Source of the DNA: Ligula intestinalis
Lineage: Eukaryota; Platyhelminthes; Cestoda; Diphyllobothriidea; Diphyllobothriidae
DNA: 64,000 nt
Direction: 5' to 3'
Assembly: GCA_036362985.1 (NCBI GenBank)
Contig: JAYGXS010000009.1
Coordinates: forward strand, 13,790,241 to 13,854,240
This document shows, piece after piece, positions 31,850 to 42,186 of the stretch. The position numbers were made by a program, and so were the translations under genes. How positions within the stretch are numbered: position 1 is the stretch's first letter; every line of letters begins with the position of its first letter. The notes under the pieces are model-generated. The model searched no databases. It worked only from the letters and a program-made list of their open reading frames with translations, and was not told the DNA's origin.

Positions 31850-32870
31850 AGCATTGTTTACTCTCCTGCGCAAGAAGTGGTTACTATAGACAGATGTTGG
31901 GATTCGGTTCCTTCAAGGATAACCGTGGCTTTCACATATACTAATGGTTGTAAAACGATTAGAACAGCTAACAACCCTCGTCCCGACTTCGGGCGTACTC
32001 CACAGGCTGTCCTTTCTTGTTCAATTTCATGTTTTCTAACATGCTGGCGTACGCCTATCCCAATGCGTGTCATGGGATCAGCAGCACCTACAGGACTGAT
32101 AGGAATCTCCTGAATAGCCGGCGCATGCAGGCCCCTGCGAAGCTATCCTCGACTACCGTCTACATGCTTTTTGCGACAGGAGAGGATATGCAATGGAGTA
32201 TGGAACTGTTCGCTGCCGGCTGTGCTAGCTGTAGACCCTCAAACCATGCGACGAAAACGACGGTAGTGTACCAACTGTGAAGTAACACTGAATACAATGC
32301 CCAATGGCGCCGAAATTTAAACAATTTCGTCAATCCAGCAGCAGAATCTAACGAAACACCAAAAACCAATTTACCCACCGGATCGCTAAATCCAGGTAAG
32401 CTTTCGGTCAGCAGCAAGCTTCCGCGTGGAATAGCCACAGACTTCATTGTAACAACAAACTGAAGCTGTACAAAGTCGTCAGGCTGAAGACACTCGCGTA
32501 CGGAGTGAAAACATTGACCGCTTTTGATGAACGGCACGTCAACCCGGAGATCTGGCAGCACTTCGCCTACAAGAGGCCAGCCTGAAAATAAACGCCGACG
32601 AGTGGAACAAACATTTGAAACAAATTGGATCTTCCCACAAACTGCAAAGGGGCCTCGATGCCAACTTTTTTCCATTAAAATCGCACATGATCCTCACGCA
32701 TCCGTCTGGTCGGCCACTAGCGAATCCATCATACAATAACTGGACAATGACCGGACGTCTCGACGTAAACACCCACCTTCACAGTCCGCGCTGCCCAAGA
32801 ACATTTGCTCATCCAATGGTCCTGTTCAGTCTCACCAAGCACGCCCTGCACATCCGATAGCTTTTTATCT
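31850..32870 (+). mobile_element. second RTE-type LINE remnant with C2H2 finger
   Basis: A degraded RT segment at 32017-32280 reads LFNFMFSNMLAYAYPNACHG, AYRTDRNLLNSRRM-like blocks, STTVYMLFA and MELFAAGC-type text. This is the pattern of an RTE-related family of flatworms whose catalytic region here has lost the ADD residues. Downstream at 32784-32840 the frame LHSPRCPRTFAHPMVLF resembles the C2H2 finger (CPRC, TF) that follows RT in that family. The family match is from memory of its general pattern and is less certain than the other LINE calls. Confidence 0.55.
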
Positions 32871-33960
32871 CCGGCGGTAAAAACTCCCCGTGTACAAGTG
32901 CGGCAATCTCTAGTTGCCTCAGCGTCGCAACCACCTCTACAGTTCCCAATCTATCTTGACTCATTCTTGTCACACACGGAGACCACGCATCGGCCATCCG
33001 CAAACCCATCGTTCAGCATTAACATATACCCATCGCACCCGCCCCAACAGTCTAAACATATTCAGTGACTGAAATTGCCTACTCAGCTGCATGCATCTCC
33101 AAGAAATCATGCAGTAGGAAACCGCAGAACGATCACCCACGAACACACTTAACATCACAAATAGAAGCGCGTTATCGATACCCCCCGCGTAAACGGGAAA
33201 TGTGATCAAAGGCTTTTTCTTCTAAAAGACTCTCCTGTTTTATGTTTCATCCGGGCCCGTGGTACGCAAACGGCCGTGGCTGAAAAAGGTTGCTATTTGA
33301 GAACTACCAGAATAAATTACGTGCAAGTCACCAACCCTGGGCCACCCTGCCGTGGGGTACAGGGTGGATTTCATCGAAATTTACGCTCTAACTGGAATGC
33401 CAAGTCTGGCTATTTTAGCTTGCATTACCACAACGCATGACAGGGTGCACTGTAATGGGGAACATCCCTAAGTCTACAGTATAAAAATTTAGGCAGCACC
33501 CTCTCCTTGAAGATACGATCATTTCACTACTCCATTACGTATAAATGGCCTCGTAGCGAACGCGTTGAACGTGAACCGTGAGGGCTTCTCTTGCCTGCCT
33601 GTTGGAAGCTTCGAGCAGGCATAGAGGCACGGGCCAAACAATACCGTTATCGAGTTTTCGAGTCATCCTGTTTACCCGACCCAGCATTGGAGCAGAAAAA
33701 GTGCAACTAAACAAAAAAGATTGAGTGGCTATTGAAGACATTTCTCATTGCAGGGCGATTCGGTTTTCTTTGGTAAGAAAAAAAAGGAATGAATGACGTT
33801 ATCCCAGGATTTAGGTACATTTGAGGAGGGTGCGTTGAACATGTTAGCATTCAGAACGGTCAAATAAAATAGTCGTGCATGAAGTGGAAGCGTAAAATAT
33901 CGAAAATAACTTTAAAATAGATCAACAGTAATGATGGAATATGTCCTACTTTGGCTGGCC
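32871..33960. other. no recognisable gene
   Basis: Short frames only. It lies downstream of the host exon on the minus strand and may include that gene's 3' UTR, but no clear minus-strand AATAAA is evident close to the stop. Confidence 0.4.
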
Positions 33961-33967
33961 GCTGTCA

Positions 33968-34281
33968 CTAAATCCCAACATCATAGACGAGTTTCTCATT
34001 GAGTCCATAAAGCTTTTTTTGTCGAATATGACTGACAATTGTCGAGATTAAGAACAACAAAAGCAAAAACGCATTAACTGCCAACATAATGGAGATATCC
34101 AGATTATACGAACGTGGTTCATAAACTTTGAGAATAGCTTTTACAGGTTCGCTTCCATCGGAAGAGCAGACATAGATACCAGAATCGTTCAAGAAGGAAT
34201 TTTTGATCTGGAGGGTACCGTTATTGGAGAAGACATGCGAATCATATGATTCGTTGTGATATAATGTGACGTTATTTGGTA
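33968..34281 (-). CDS. terminal exon of an Ig-domain single-pass membrane protein (partial)
   Basis: About 103 codons run from the gap to a stop at 33968. Order: the end of an immunoglobulin-type domain (NNGTLQIKNSFLNDSGIYVC, with the typical D-x-G-x-Y-x-C), a short stalk, a hydrophobic segment of about 22 residues (IMLAVNAFLLLLFLISTIVS), then HIRQKK and a short tail ending DVGI. Four N-glycosylation sequons (NVT, NES, NGT, NDS) lie before the membrane segment, consistent with an extracellular Ig domain. The tail could bind class II PDZ domains (V-x-I at the end; inference). The upstream exons are lost in the 100-N gap. The joined frame across the gap to LINE sequence is an artefact. I do not recognise the specific gene. 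Confidence 0.75.
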
Positions 34282-34381
34282 NNNNNNNNNNNNNNNNNNN
34301 NNNNNNNNNNNNNNNNNNNNNNNNNNNNNNNNNNNNNNNNNNNNNNNNNNNNNNNNNNNNNNNNNNNNNNNNNNNNNNNNN
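34282..34381. other. assembly gap, 100 N
   Basis: Exactly 100 N, the usual placeholder for an unknown length. It separates LINE family C endonuclease (right) from the Ig exon (left). Confidence 0.99.
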
Positions 34382-35483
34382 AACCAATTTCTGAAATGTT
34401 GGTGGATTGGTATTTGCATGCCAGTCAATGTATGGCAGATTCAAATCACCTACAATTATTCTGACATCGAATGGAGTCTCTGCAACTTTTTCAAACATTT
34501 CACACAGCTGCATTCGATTACTTGAAATACAGGGAAGAAGGATTGTAGACACACCCAATTATCGCATTTCTATTGTGTGACAGGATGACTGAAATAAGAC
34601 AAAATTTCCAGAAAATGACGAAATGCTCAGGTGATACGGGAAATGTACAAAGGATGATTTAATATAAAGAAGGCAACAACCGCCACGTTTTTCAATGTGG
34701 TCTTGTCTGTACAAACTGTTATTATTTATGGCGAGTGTCGAGTCAGAAATAAGAGAGTGGGTCCAAGATTCAGTGACACCGAGCACATCTGGATCAAGCG
34801 CAAATGCTACTGCTTTAAGTTCTGTCATCTTATTAACAACTGATCTCGCATTGAGTGAGGCTATACTGAGCATATCCTTCAAATGCAGGTTACGCTCGTC
34901 AGTATTTATAAAAAAGGAAAACTTGGTGGCGGAAAGGGAAACGACATGGGAGAAAAAAGGTGGAAGGCAAACTGGCCCTGGTCTACAGTTTGTCAAGGAA
35001 TTATTATCAAATGAACGGTCCATATTGTAGAAAAGCATATAAGATGGGCTTCCATAAAAAGGATGGTTGAAGTGTGGCATGGAAAAACCAGGAGGGGGCA
35101 TACAAATAGGATTTTGAGGCATCATAACATAATTTGATGGAAAATTTGCCTTCGAAAATTGCATGACTGGTTTTAAAAAACGGTTAATTTTCATAAGCGT
35201 GCTGAATTATTTGGGGATTTTGATGAGGTTTGGGGATATGAAAAGCGCTACCTTGTACGGTTGGGTCTCCGTTAGATACTGAGTTATTATCGGTAATCAT
35301 ATTGCTGAAATTGATAGCAGACGTAGATTTACTAGGGGCGTTCGTAGGTTCATCAGAATTTAAAGCTATCACAGACGTGGTTGGCTTAGAAGGAGAACGA
35401 CTTGATGAGGATACAATCCCCCTCGAATCATCTAACCTTTCTCGCTTTTTAACGTCGCTTTTTAACCTGGAACAACCTTCCAC
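34382..35483 (-). mobile_element. LINE family C, 5' part ending at gap
   Basis: Minus strand, from 35483: SSSSRSPSKPTTSVIALNSD, NMITDNNSVSN, MKINRFLKPVMQFSKANFPS, then the EN start ASLNARSVVNKMTELK, VLGVTESWTHSL (catalytic Glu) and VRIIVGDLNLP. It stops at the gap inside EN at TFQKLV. Nearly the same protein as 42.9-44.7 and 45.2-46.8 kb. The 5' end (35425-35483) differs from those copies, so the insertion may start there. A frameshift separates the two EN pieces near 34560. Confidence 0.8.
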
Positions 35484-35624
35484 TCAATATTAGGGTGTCT
35501 TCTACACTATCGATTTTTAAAGGCAAATTACATAGGCATTTAATTTAGAGGAAATAAAGTCGTTATTGTCCATTTCCTTTCCAAACACGCAAGTTGTAGA
35601 TTTTGAAAAGGGTCCTACTGGCAT

Positions 35625-35870
35625 GTGAAGCAGAGTCAAGCATCACTTCCAAGGGCTGCGAACTTTTCTCCGTGTTTGCAACCTTCGCTGTGGTTTTCGA
35701 GGTCGCTATTAATGGTTACCGCTAACTTTCCGATGGGCTCTGGAGTCAGAGTAAAGCATCACTTCCAAGGGCTGCGAACTCTTCTCCGTTTTCGCAACGT
35801 TCGCTGTTGTCTTCGAGGTCGCTATTAATGGTTATCGCCAACTTTTTGATGAGCTCTGGAGTCAGGTGGT
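35625..35870. repeat. two-unit tandem repeat, 116-bp period
   Basis: CATCACTTCCAAGGGCTGCG occurs at 35641 and 35757, and GGTCGCTATTAATGGTTA at 35701 and 35817. About 2.1 units with few differences. It is non-coding as far as I can tell and not shared with other places in the window. Confidence 0.8.
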
Positions 35871-36139
35871 TTGCATATTGGTGATTTTGCCTTGACTTCT
35901 ACTGTTTTTTCCTGTTGTCCCGGATGACCCCTTCTTAACTCAACGATATATTATTTTATCCCATGACCATACACGTCCCGAACCCTCAATATCAGGTCCC
36001 AATGTAACTACATCAAACCCTGTTACCTATTAAGGCAGTTTTTTCTCCCATATTTTTTGGAAATTGGTGGCCCGCTGAACTCATCCACCGATATAGGAGT
36101 GTTTTTACTGCCGATGACAATTAGTTTATAAGAGTTCAC

Positions 36140-36225
36140 TGTTTATCATCTTTTTTTTCACGATAGCATTAAGTTTTTTACGACAGGGCCCTTTGGGCCT
36201 TAACTATAAAAATTATTATGATATA
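36140..36225 (+). mobile_element. truncated LINE 3' end with GGGCCC hairpin
   Basis: ATAGCATTAAGTTTTTTACG then AGGGCCCTTTGGGCCTTAA and an A/T-rich tail with ATTATTATG. The same end occurs at 40087-40135 and 59880-59955. The GGCCC...GGGCC hairpin and tail resemble the conserved 3' ends of CR1-like LINEs. Confidence 0.6.
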
Positions 36226-36536
36226 AATTCATATTCACCAACATATCTTTATTTTAAAATAATAGTCAACACTCTCTGAAATGCATGGTGAACTAAGGAG
36301 GAAGCAGTAAAAAAACTCCTACCATTAAAGCGGGGACAAAGTTCAGCAGAACCCACTTAAAAAACGTGGGAGAAACAAACTGCTTGATCGAAATTAAGGA
36401 GGTTGGATGATAGGATTGATTGTAGTGCAATAATAATAATAATATGTTTATTATGCCAGTCTACAGGCAATTGTAAAGAGTTGGTAATGCACCTCTTCGG
36501 CGCCTTCCAACACCTCGCAGACCGGAAAAAACCTAA

Positions 36537-36620
36537 AACAAACTCCTTATGTTGCAGCCAGTATTGGTTTTGTTTCAGGTTTTTTGTTTCGTCAATACTG
36601 GGCGAGATTAGGAGTTTGTT
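36537..36620. repeat. nested hairpin in LINE family B 3' UTR
   Basis: AACAAACTCC (36537-36546) pairs with GGAGTTTGTT (36611-36620), and inside it CCAGTATTG (36558-36566) pairs with CAATACTGG (36593-36601). The same block occurs at about 50680-50765 (opposite orientation, where the inner arm is interrupted) and 56465-56550. It is likely a 3' recognition structure of this family. Confidence 0.7.
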
Positions 36621-36886
36621 TCAAGTGAAAAAAACCTGCCTTCAAAGGTATGATACAAACGGAATAAATGTACAGTTGTAAGCTGATTTGACTCATCAGC
36701 AGGAGAACTGTTTCATATCGTTTAAAAACATTAGTTCCAGACGGAGAGGGTTGGCACAAGAACACAGTGTTCTCAGTCTTTCTTCAATGGTTGTCGGCAA
36801 AAGTTGCGAGCTATCGGCTGAAGGGTTAGCAGACTGCGGGTTGCTGCTTCAGCCGCATTATCTTCAGCAGTGAAGCCTGGCGGGGT

Positions 36887-37912
36887 TCAAAGTCCACGAA
36901 CGCCATCAGAGTGAAAGAGAGATTCCACCGAGTCAGCACCCAAAATTCGTGAAAGTTGTCCTGAATGTAGAAAACTAGTTACAGCTCTCTTAAACATAGG
37001 GTAGTTTTGCTGGGTTTTAATACTTTTGGGCAGCTTATTCCAGATTGATATGGCATTTACTGAAAAGAATTGCCGGTACTTAACTGTGCGTGCCATAGGA
37101 AGAAATAAAAATACGTCTCGATGACTGGCGCGTCGAGAGTGCTCAAGCTGCCTTATTGTACTAAGAGGATTAAAGGTTTGACCATTCAAAAGTTTAAACA
37201 GTAAAAATAGACCCTTCTGCAATCGACGAAGCCATAGGGGATCCAGCTTTATAAGTTCGCACCTTTGTTGGTAGGTTAAGTTACGGTGTTCTGTAGTGAA
37301 AACTCTTCTAGTGAAGAAGTGCTGAACCGATTCTATTTTCTTCCGTTCACTAGTGCGCAGAAGACTGAACAGAGGCGAGCAGTATTCAAGACTAGGTCTC
37401 ACGTACATATTATAAAGGCTAGTTCTAACATTGATAGTCTTAAAATTTCTAAGGATAAATCCGGTTGTTCGGCGTGCTTTCGAGACTATCAGGGCACAGT
37501 GCGTTGACAAATTGAGACTATTAGAGTAGGATATGCCCAAATCCTTGATAACAGCTGGAACATTTAGTTCGTGGCCGTCAATGCTTAATTCCGGTTGATG
37601 ATCGTCGCCAACAACCATAACGGAACATTTGTGCCATGAAAGGGTGAGGCGCCATGTGCAACACCACTGGGTGAAGGCCTGAAGATCCTTTTTTATCAGC
37701 TCGAGCACGAAGTTGCGATCGGCCGGTTTATATCGATAAGCGACTTTTAAATCATCAGCGTACATGAAGGGTCTGCCATACTGAAAACAATCTGAAACGT
37801 CGTTGCCAAACAGGCAAAATAAGAGCGAACCCAGTACACTACCTGCATAACTCCACTCCTCACATGCGTGGGGTTGGAGATAACGTTGGAAATTTTTACT
37901 CTTTGCGTGCAA
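36887..37912 (-). CDS. LINE family B reverse transcriptase, C-terminal half
   Basis: 341 codons. GSVLGSLLFCLFGNDVSDCF, PFMYADDLKVAYRY (catalytic YADD), VMVVGDDH, VPAVIKDLGISYSNSLNL, LYNMYVRPSLEYCSPLFSLL, RRVFTTEHRNLTYQQRC and FFSVNAISIWNKLPKSIK. These are RT palm, thumb and the C-terminal tail of a CR1-type LINE. The frame break upstream (37747-37912 overlaps the 107-codon piece) is the only obvious damage. It ends at GADSVESLFHSDGVRGL. Confidence 0.85.
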   Translation of the reverse strand: MHAKSKNFQRYLQPHACEEWSYAGSVLGSLLFCLFGNDVSDCFQYGRPFMYADDLKVAYRYKPADRNFVLELIKKDLQAFTQWCCTWRLTLSWHKCSVMVVGDDHQPELSIDGHELNVPAVIKDLGISYSNSLNLSTHCALIVSKARRTTGFILRNFKTINVRTSLYNMYVRPSLEYCSPLFSLLRTSERKKIESVQHFFTRRVFTTEHRNLTYQQRCELIKLDPLWLRRLQKGLFLLFKLLNGQTFNPLSTIRQLEHSRRASHRDVFLFLPMARTVKYRQFFSVNAISIWNKLPKSIKTQQNYPMFKRAVTSFLHSGQLSRILGADSVESLFHSDGVRGL

Positions 37913-38070
37913 GCATCCAAATAGGAAGATATGAAGTTTGGAGGCTTGGTACCTATGCCGAAGGTGGCCAGTTTCAGAAGGAGGAGGTTATGATCGACCC
38001 GATCAAAGGCCTTAGTAAAATCAAAATAAATGCTATAAGTGGCAAAACCGCTGTCTCTAGATTGCGGCAC
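37747..38070 (-). pseudogene. LINE family B RT, motif A segment
   Basis: Reads YFDFTKAFDRVDHNLLLLKL (RT motif A), then RVKISNVISNPTHVRSGVMQ. Beyond that the frame shifts into the downstream ORF (GSVLG). It bridges the 38152-39486 and 36887-37912 pieces. Confidence 0.8.
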
Positions 38071-38151
38071 ATAATCAAAGAAAGAGAGGTCCCAGGTGTC
38101 ACAAGATCGTTTCTCGAGAAAGCCATGTTGATCTGTATTGAGCAGGTTGTT

Positions 38152-39486
38152 CTATGTCAAGTGACGCATCATCTTTTCTTTGATTAAGGTCTCCAAGATC
38201 TTCGATGCTGCGGGAAGTGTATTTATTGGCCTAAAGTTGTCAAATGATGTCGATCGGCCGTGCTTGCGAATAGGCATTATGTGCGATTCCTTCCACAACG
38301 AAGGAAAGGTTTCGCTCTCAAGAGCAAGATTAAATACCTTACAAAGAATAGACGGAAAGATATCATTCGCTTCAGCTTTTAGAAGGCTAACTGGGACGCC
38401 ATCTGGTCCTGGACTATAGGATTGACGATAACGACGAATGGCTACAGTCACATCCCAGACGGTAAAACTTATGGTTTCGAGTATGGCACCCGTCCAAGCC
38501 TGGATAACCGGAGGTGCAGCGAACGAGCTTTCACTAAACGTTTTGGATAGGAACGCATTGAAGCTATCGGCGGTCAGCTTAGCGTCAGCTATGGGGTTTC
38601 CTAAAGCATCTCTAAGTATGGGGTGCTGTGTTTTCATCTGCGCTTTTACTGTACGCGAAAAGAGTTTCGCAACATTAAGGGAAGAGTTTTCAGCGAAGTG
38701 AGCCTCATCGGCTATCTGTTTTTCTTCGGAGAGCTTCTTAGACTGCTCAAAGATCAGTGTGATCAAGGGCAGAACGGAAGTGTCGTTCAGCCGATGCAAA
38801 CGACGAGAGAGTTTACGCAGCCTACGACGGAAAGACAGAGGAAGGTACACTTCATCCTTGACATGTATTACTTTCTTACGCGGGACAAAGTGGAGGATGA
38901 GTGGATCCAACACTTTGTACAGTGTATCGGTACAAACATTTACATCCAAACATTGGAAAAATTCAGACCAGTCGAGAGCGTTTAGATGTGCCAGTAGGTC
39001 AACCGTGTTTGCTGATCGGAAGTCATGATAAATACTATACTTTTGGGAAAATGTTTTATCCGCCTCCAGTTCTAGTTCACTAACAACTGTAACATGGTCT
39101 GAACTCCCAAGTGCGTCTAAGGATGACACTGAAAGTGGTTCGCATCCCCTACAAAAAATTAGGTCGAGTATGTTTGCTCCTCTAGTGGGAAAATCGACTA
39201 CCTGATCCCACATGCCGATATCTATTGCCTCAAGTAAGTTCTCGTACTTTGAAGGACCGGATGGTGGAAACCACTGCACGTCAGGAAGGTTAAAATCGCC
39301 TGCAATCAAGCAATACTTAAGATTCAAGTCAGCTGCGGCATGAAATGCCTGCGAGAGACAAAGATCGTAGTCTGCATCGGCATTAGGTGGGCGATAAACA
39401 CAGCCAACAAGTAAGGAGCATTTGTTTTTTAGAACAACTTGTAGCCAGCAGCTCTCCTCCACCGCTGTGAATTGTGGATAGTCCAA
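38152..39486 (-). CDS. LINE family B endonuclease and RT N-terminal half
   Basis: 444 codons, the longest frame in the window. Residues about 20-75: LLVGCVYRPPNADADYDL and KYCLIAGDFNLPDVQW (GDFN). About 95-125: FPTRGANILDLIFCRG and ALGSSDHVTVV (SDH). Then a basic linker (SFRRRLRKLSRRLHRL), SYSPGPDGVPVSLLKA near 350 and SFDNFRPINTLPAASKILE near 415, the RT fingers. The catalytic Glu region (TETWL) lies upstream in broken sequence. It needs the two downstream pieces for a full RT. Confidence 0.85.
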   Translation of the reverse strand: MDYPQFTAVEESCWLQVVLKNKCSLLVGCVYRPPNADADYDLCLSQAFHAAADLNLKYCLIAGDFNLPDVQWFPPSGPSKYENLLEAIDIGMWDQVVDFPTRGANILDLIFCRGCEPLSVSSLDALGSSDHVTVVSELELEADKTFSQKYSIYHDFRSANTVDLLAHLNALDWSEFFQCLDVNVCTDTLYKVLDPLILHFVPRKKVIHVKDEVYLPLSFRRRLRKLSRRLHRLNDTSVLPLITLIFEQSKKLSEEKQIADEAHFAENSSLNVAKLFSRTVKAQMKTQHPILRDALGNPIADAKLTADSFNAFLSKTFSESSFAAPPVIQAWTGAILETISFTVWDVTVAIRRYRQSYSPGPDGVPVSLLKAEANDIFPSILCKVFNLALESETFPSLWKESHIMPIRKHGRSTSFDNFRPINTLPAASKILETLIKEKMMRHLT

Positions 39487-39659
39487 CGGGAGAAATGCAA
39501 GTGGCTGCTTAATATAGATGCAGCTTGATGCAGCAATGAAACAGGACTGTTGTTGAGAACGTATGACGGTTGGAAACGCTTCTTGTCGTTGGGAAAATCA
39601 TATAGCAGCAGAGGCTGCCGTTCTCCACTGTAAAACAGTCCGACTGGCTTCACGATCAT

Positions 39660-40080
39660 TCATCAGGGAGGTGAAACCGGAGAAGGCCATCGCGGACAAC
39701 ATGGTTTAAAGGATGAGGAAACGGTAGAGTTCACGTGATCATCACCGAAACGCTGGAGATGTGACCTTGTGGACTGCGTATTCCAGCGATGAGCTGCCGA
39801 AAATAGCAGAACCAACACGAGCATGACTAGAGACCATGAAGCCCACCATCAGGGTTGTAAAACGGGAGACGGGGAACGGCAATAATGACAGGACAGAGAA
39901 GGTGACGAGAAACCATTGCAAATATCACTCTATAGAGGAAGAAATAGACACAAATGAAAAACAATTTAATATCAATGGGACCACTTCAAATTCCAGGCGG
40001 ACCTTTTTCAAAGTCCAAAATTTTATGTTTGGGAAGAAGGCGGATAACAAGGACTGTATACCTTGCAAAAATAAGTGTTT
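39660..40080. other. no recognisable gene
   Basis: A 190-codon plus-strand frame (39836-40408) spans this stretch and the LINE tail at 40087. It is low in motif content, and its middle is a translated LINE end, so I do not call it a gene. Confidence 0.4.
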
Positions 40081-40086
40081 ACGTAA

Positions 40087-40135
40087 CGACAGGGCCCCTT
40101 GGGCCTTAAATATACAAATTATTATTATTATTAAT
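40087..40135 (+). mobile_element. LINE 3' end with GGGCCC hairpin and (ATT)n tail
   Basis: CGACAGGGCCCCTTGGGCCT, AATATAC, then ATTATTATTATT. Same end as 36140-36225. Very short, so a severely 5'-truncated insertion. Confidence 0.6.
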
Positions 40136-41130
40136 TTGACTCTTAAAACTACTTCTTTAGACGACAGCCTAATTTCAAAGGCTAATATTATTCCACAGGA
40201 AGGCATATTTGTAGGCAAAAAAGCGAGAATGGTTCGATGTGGATTTAAAGGTGGGTGTTCTTATCCTGAAGGAATAACGAGTGGCATACGGTCTATCTGT
40301 GGGAATAAAAGAGTTGATCCGTGGAAGGTTAGGGCTAGAGTTGACGCGAAAAAGGAAGCAGAGGCCCACTTCGAGTTTTCTTACCCAAGGAAATGTCATG
40401 TTCGCTAACCGACATCTCTCCGTAATAGTGGATCGAGGAAGGGCAAATATTTTTGGAGGTAACACCCTCTAAACATTTTCAACCTTAAGGTGGTCAGAAG
40501 CATTCTTTAAACCAAAGGGGAAAAACCGTATTCTAGGATGGGTAGAGCATACAGGCGATAAAATATTTAACTCTATTTCCAGCAGACCGAATTCAGTATC
40601 AATATCAGTATATTGACGGATATGTAGGAAAAATTCCTTTGAGAGCCCGATTTGTACATGTGCGCAGTTGTAGCAGAAAATGTGTTTCTCAGACTGTTGG
40701 CGAGGCCAGTTGTCCTGTGCCATAGGATGAAAATAAGAGCAGACATTGAAAAAAGTCCTCAGGGATTTTTAGAGAAAAATTGTCGCTCTTGTGGGGGTAA
40801 TGCGTGGGATTTAGCATAAAAAAGGCACTTCCAACGGGTGTGGCATTGCAAAAGTTCCCAGGATCATCACTGTGTGGAAGCCGCCTCCTGATTTTTCCTT
40901 CCTGATTGCAGAGTCCGCCAACAGAACTGAAAAAACAGAGACATCCCGCAAAATCGTCGACAGTCCGCTTTGGGTCGACCCAAGGGTGAATGTTTAGGCC
41001 GTCATGTCTGGCTGATAAGATAGCTAGCGGGGTAGTCACGGTACGCAGATAGCCAAGTAGGGTGGATGGCGGAGAACTTCGCATGAGGCTATGCGTGGGA
41101 GGGCGTTATAAATAGATAACGTGAATGGAT
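40136..41130. other. no recognised gene; one 131-codon frame
   Basis: A minus-strand frame at 40689-41084 (131 codons; contains WVDPKRTVDDFAGCLCFFSS) has no family I recognise. Its codon pattern is unremarkable, and it may be chance or an exon. Confidence 0.3.
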
Positions 41131-41232
41131 ATATAAAAACAAATACTACTGAAAAAGTGAAAGCTCTATTATTATTGTTGTAAATTGTCAGTTCCGATTC
41201 ATCGTGCACTGTTATATCGATCCAGTTTTCGC

Positions 41233-41700
41233 TTAAAACCCTCTAGCGATTCCGACATAATGACGTCCTGAGGAAGCGCATTCCACGCTCAGACCACCCT
41301 TTTTGAGAAGAAGTGTTTCCGAGCGTCCAGCCTGGCCCCTGTCACCTTCAATTTGAGACGATGACCCCTCAGATTCGTGGTCGTTGCTAATTTGAACAAA
41401 TCCCCTGATAGAAGACAGCAGTCTGGAAGACGTAATACGCGGAATGCTAGTATCAGGTTCCCTCAAGGCTGCCTGTAGCGCAATGGGAAGAGGTTGAGAT
41501 TCCACAGCCGTGTTTCATAAGGCTGCGAGCTCTGCCCCATGACAAGTTTGGCTGCGCGCCGTTGTACATTTCCAGGATGTTTATGTCTTTCGTGGCCCAG
41601 GGTCTCCAAGCTTGGAGATATAAAACCACATATTGGTGCAGCCTTTGCAGATATTCGATCCACATGAGGAGATATTGCCAATTAATTTGTGTAGCTTAGG
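41233..41700 (-). mobile_element. LINE family A-type RT C-terminal fragment
   Basis: SPHVDRISAKAAPICGFIS, LETLGHERHKH, VQRRAAKLVMGQSSQPYETR and LWNLNLFPLRYRQP match the 19.7-kb copy (VQRRATKLVRGQAYLPYETR; LTNLDLFPLDYRQ). Then, downstream, ALREPDTSIPRITSSRLL in a shifted frame and LSVEC-like text. One frameshift near 41470. It is a fragment without EN or catalytic motif. Confidence 0.7.
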
Positions 41701-41855
41701 CACAATTCCTTTATGGTGGATCGTTCTAAAAGTGGAGTATTTTGAAAGATTCAGAAGGACAAGCATACGTATACTTTCGATAAATTCTCTTCAGTCCATT
41801 ACATTTATATGGAAGGGTAAGGTACAGGGTAACAAGCAATCGAGTAATTATCGTT

Positions 41856-42185
41856 CTAATCAACTAAGTCTTGGGAATGGGGGCTTGGGGTTTGGCTTGA
41901 TAAAAAGTGGGTAGTGACAGGGTAATTTGGAGAGGGAGGGGGGAAAGAACGCGTGCAAAATGCTGGTAGTTCTGCGGCCGTTGGCCATGCTAAGCTTGGG
42001 GCCTGAAGAAGGTTCTTGTGCGTGCACAACACCGGTTTCATCAGTCGAATGGCCGTGGCCTCCGCTGTTGCCAGCAGCCGTTGACTTCGGGTAGTATGGT
42101 GAGACCTTGTAGATCACCTTAAAGGCTTCGTTGGGGTCAACATGGTGTCCAGAGTCTACCATATGAGCAAGACGGCCACGATCTA
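41856..42185 (-). mobile_element. PLE family 2-like C-terminal fragment
   Basis: From 42185: DRGRLAHMVDSGHHVDPNEA, FKVIYKVSPYYPKS, then shifted frames with a LLATAEAVAIRL-like block and a Ser/Pro tail (HAFFPPSLSKLP). It follows the order of 24619-25200 but is diverged, so it may be a third PLE subfamily. Confidence 0.65.
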
Positions 42186-42186
42186 A

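Larger units (their letters stand above)
36430..39600 (-). mobile_element. CR1/Jockey-like LINE, family B (best copy)
   Basis: Minus strand. EN starts decayed near 39590 (LLHQAASILSS in one frame, then DYPQFTAVEESCWLQVVL) and runs through RT to about 36890. A 3' UTR with nested hairpins (36537-36620) follows, and an (ATA)n end at about 36429-36445. Only about two frame breaks in RT, so it is the youngest-looking LINE after family E. Related: 49860-50880, 56340-56890, 57510-59100 and 42187-42325. Confidence 0.85.

Noticed and set aside
33968..34558. A 196-codon frame fusing LINE endonuclease to an Ig/membrane domain
   Set aside because: The frame is continuous only through 100 N. The two sides are unrelated contig ends, so the fusion is an artefact.
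36690..36705. CTGATGAGTC in the LINE B 3' UTR (also near 50600 and 56625) as a hammerhead
   Set aside because: The following sequence has no GAAA at a suitable distance. GCTGAT and ATCAGC form a simple hairpin instead.
39836..40408. A 190-codon plus-strand frame as a host gene
   Set aside because: Its middle is a LINE 3' end with a poly-Ile stretch from (ATT)n, and no domain is visible.
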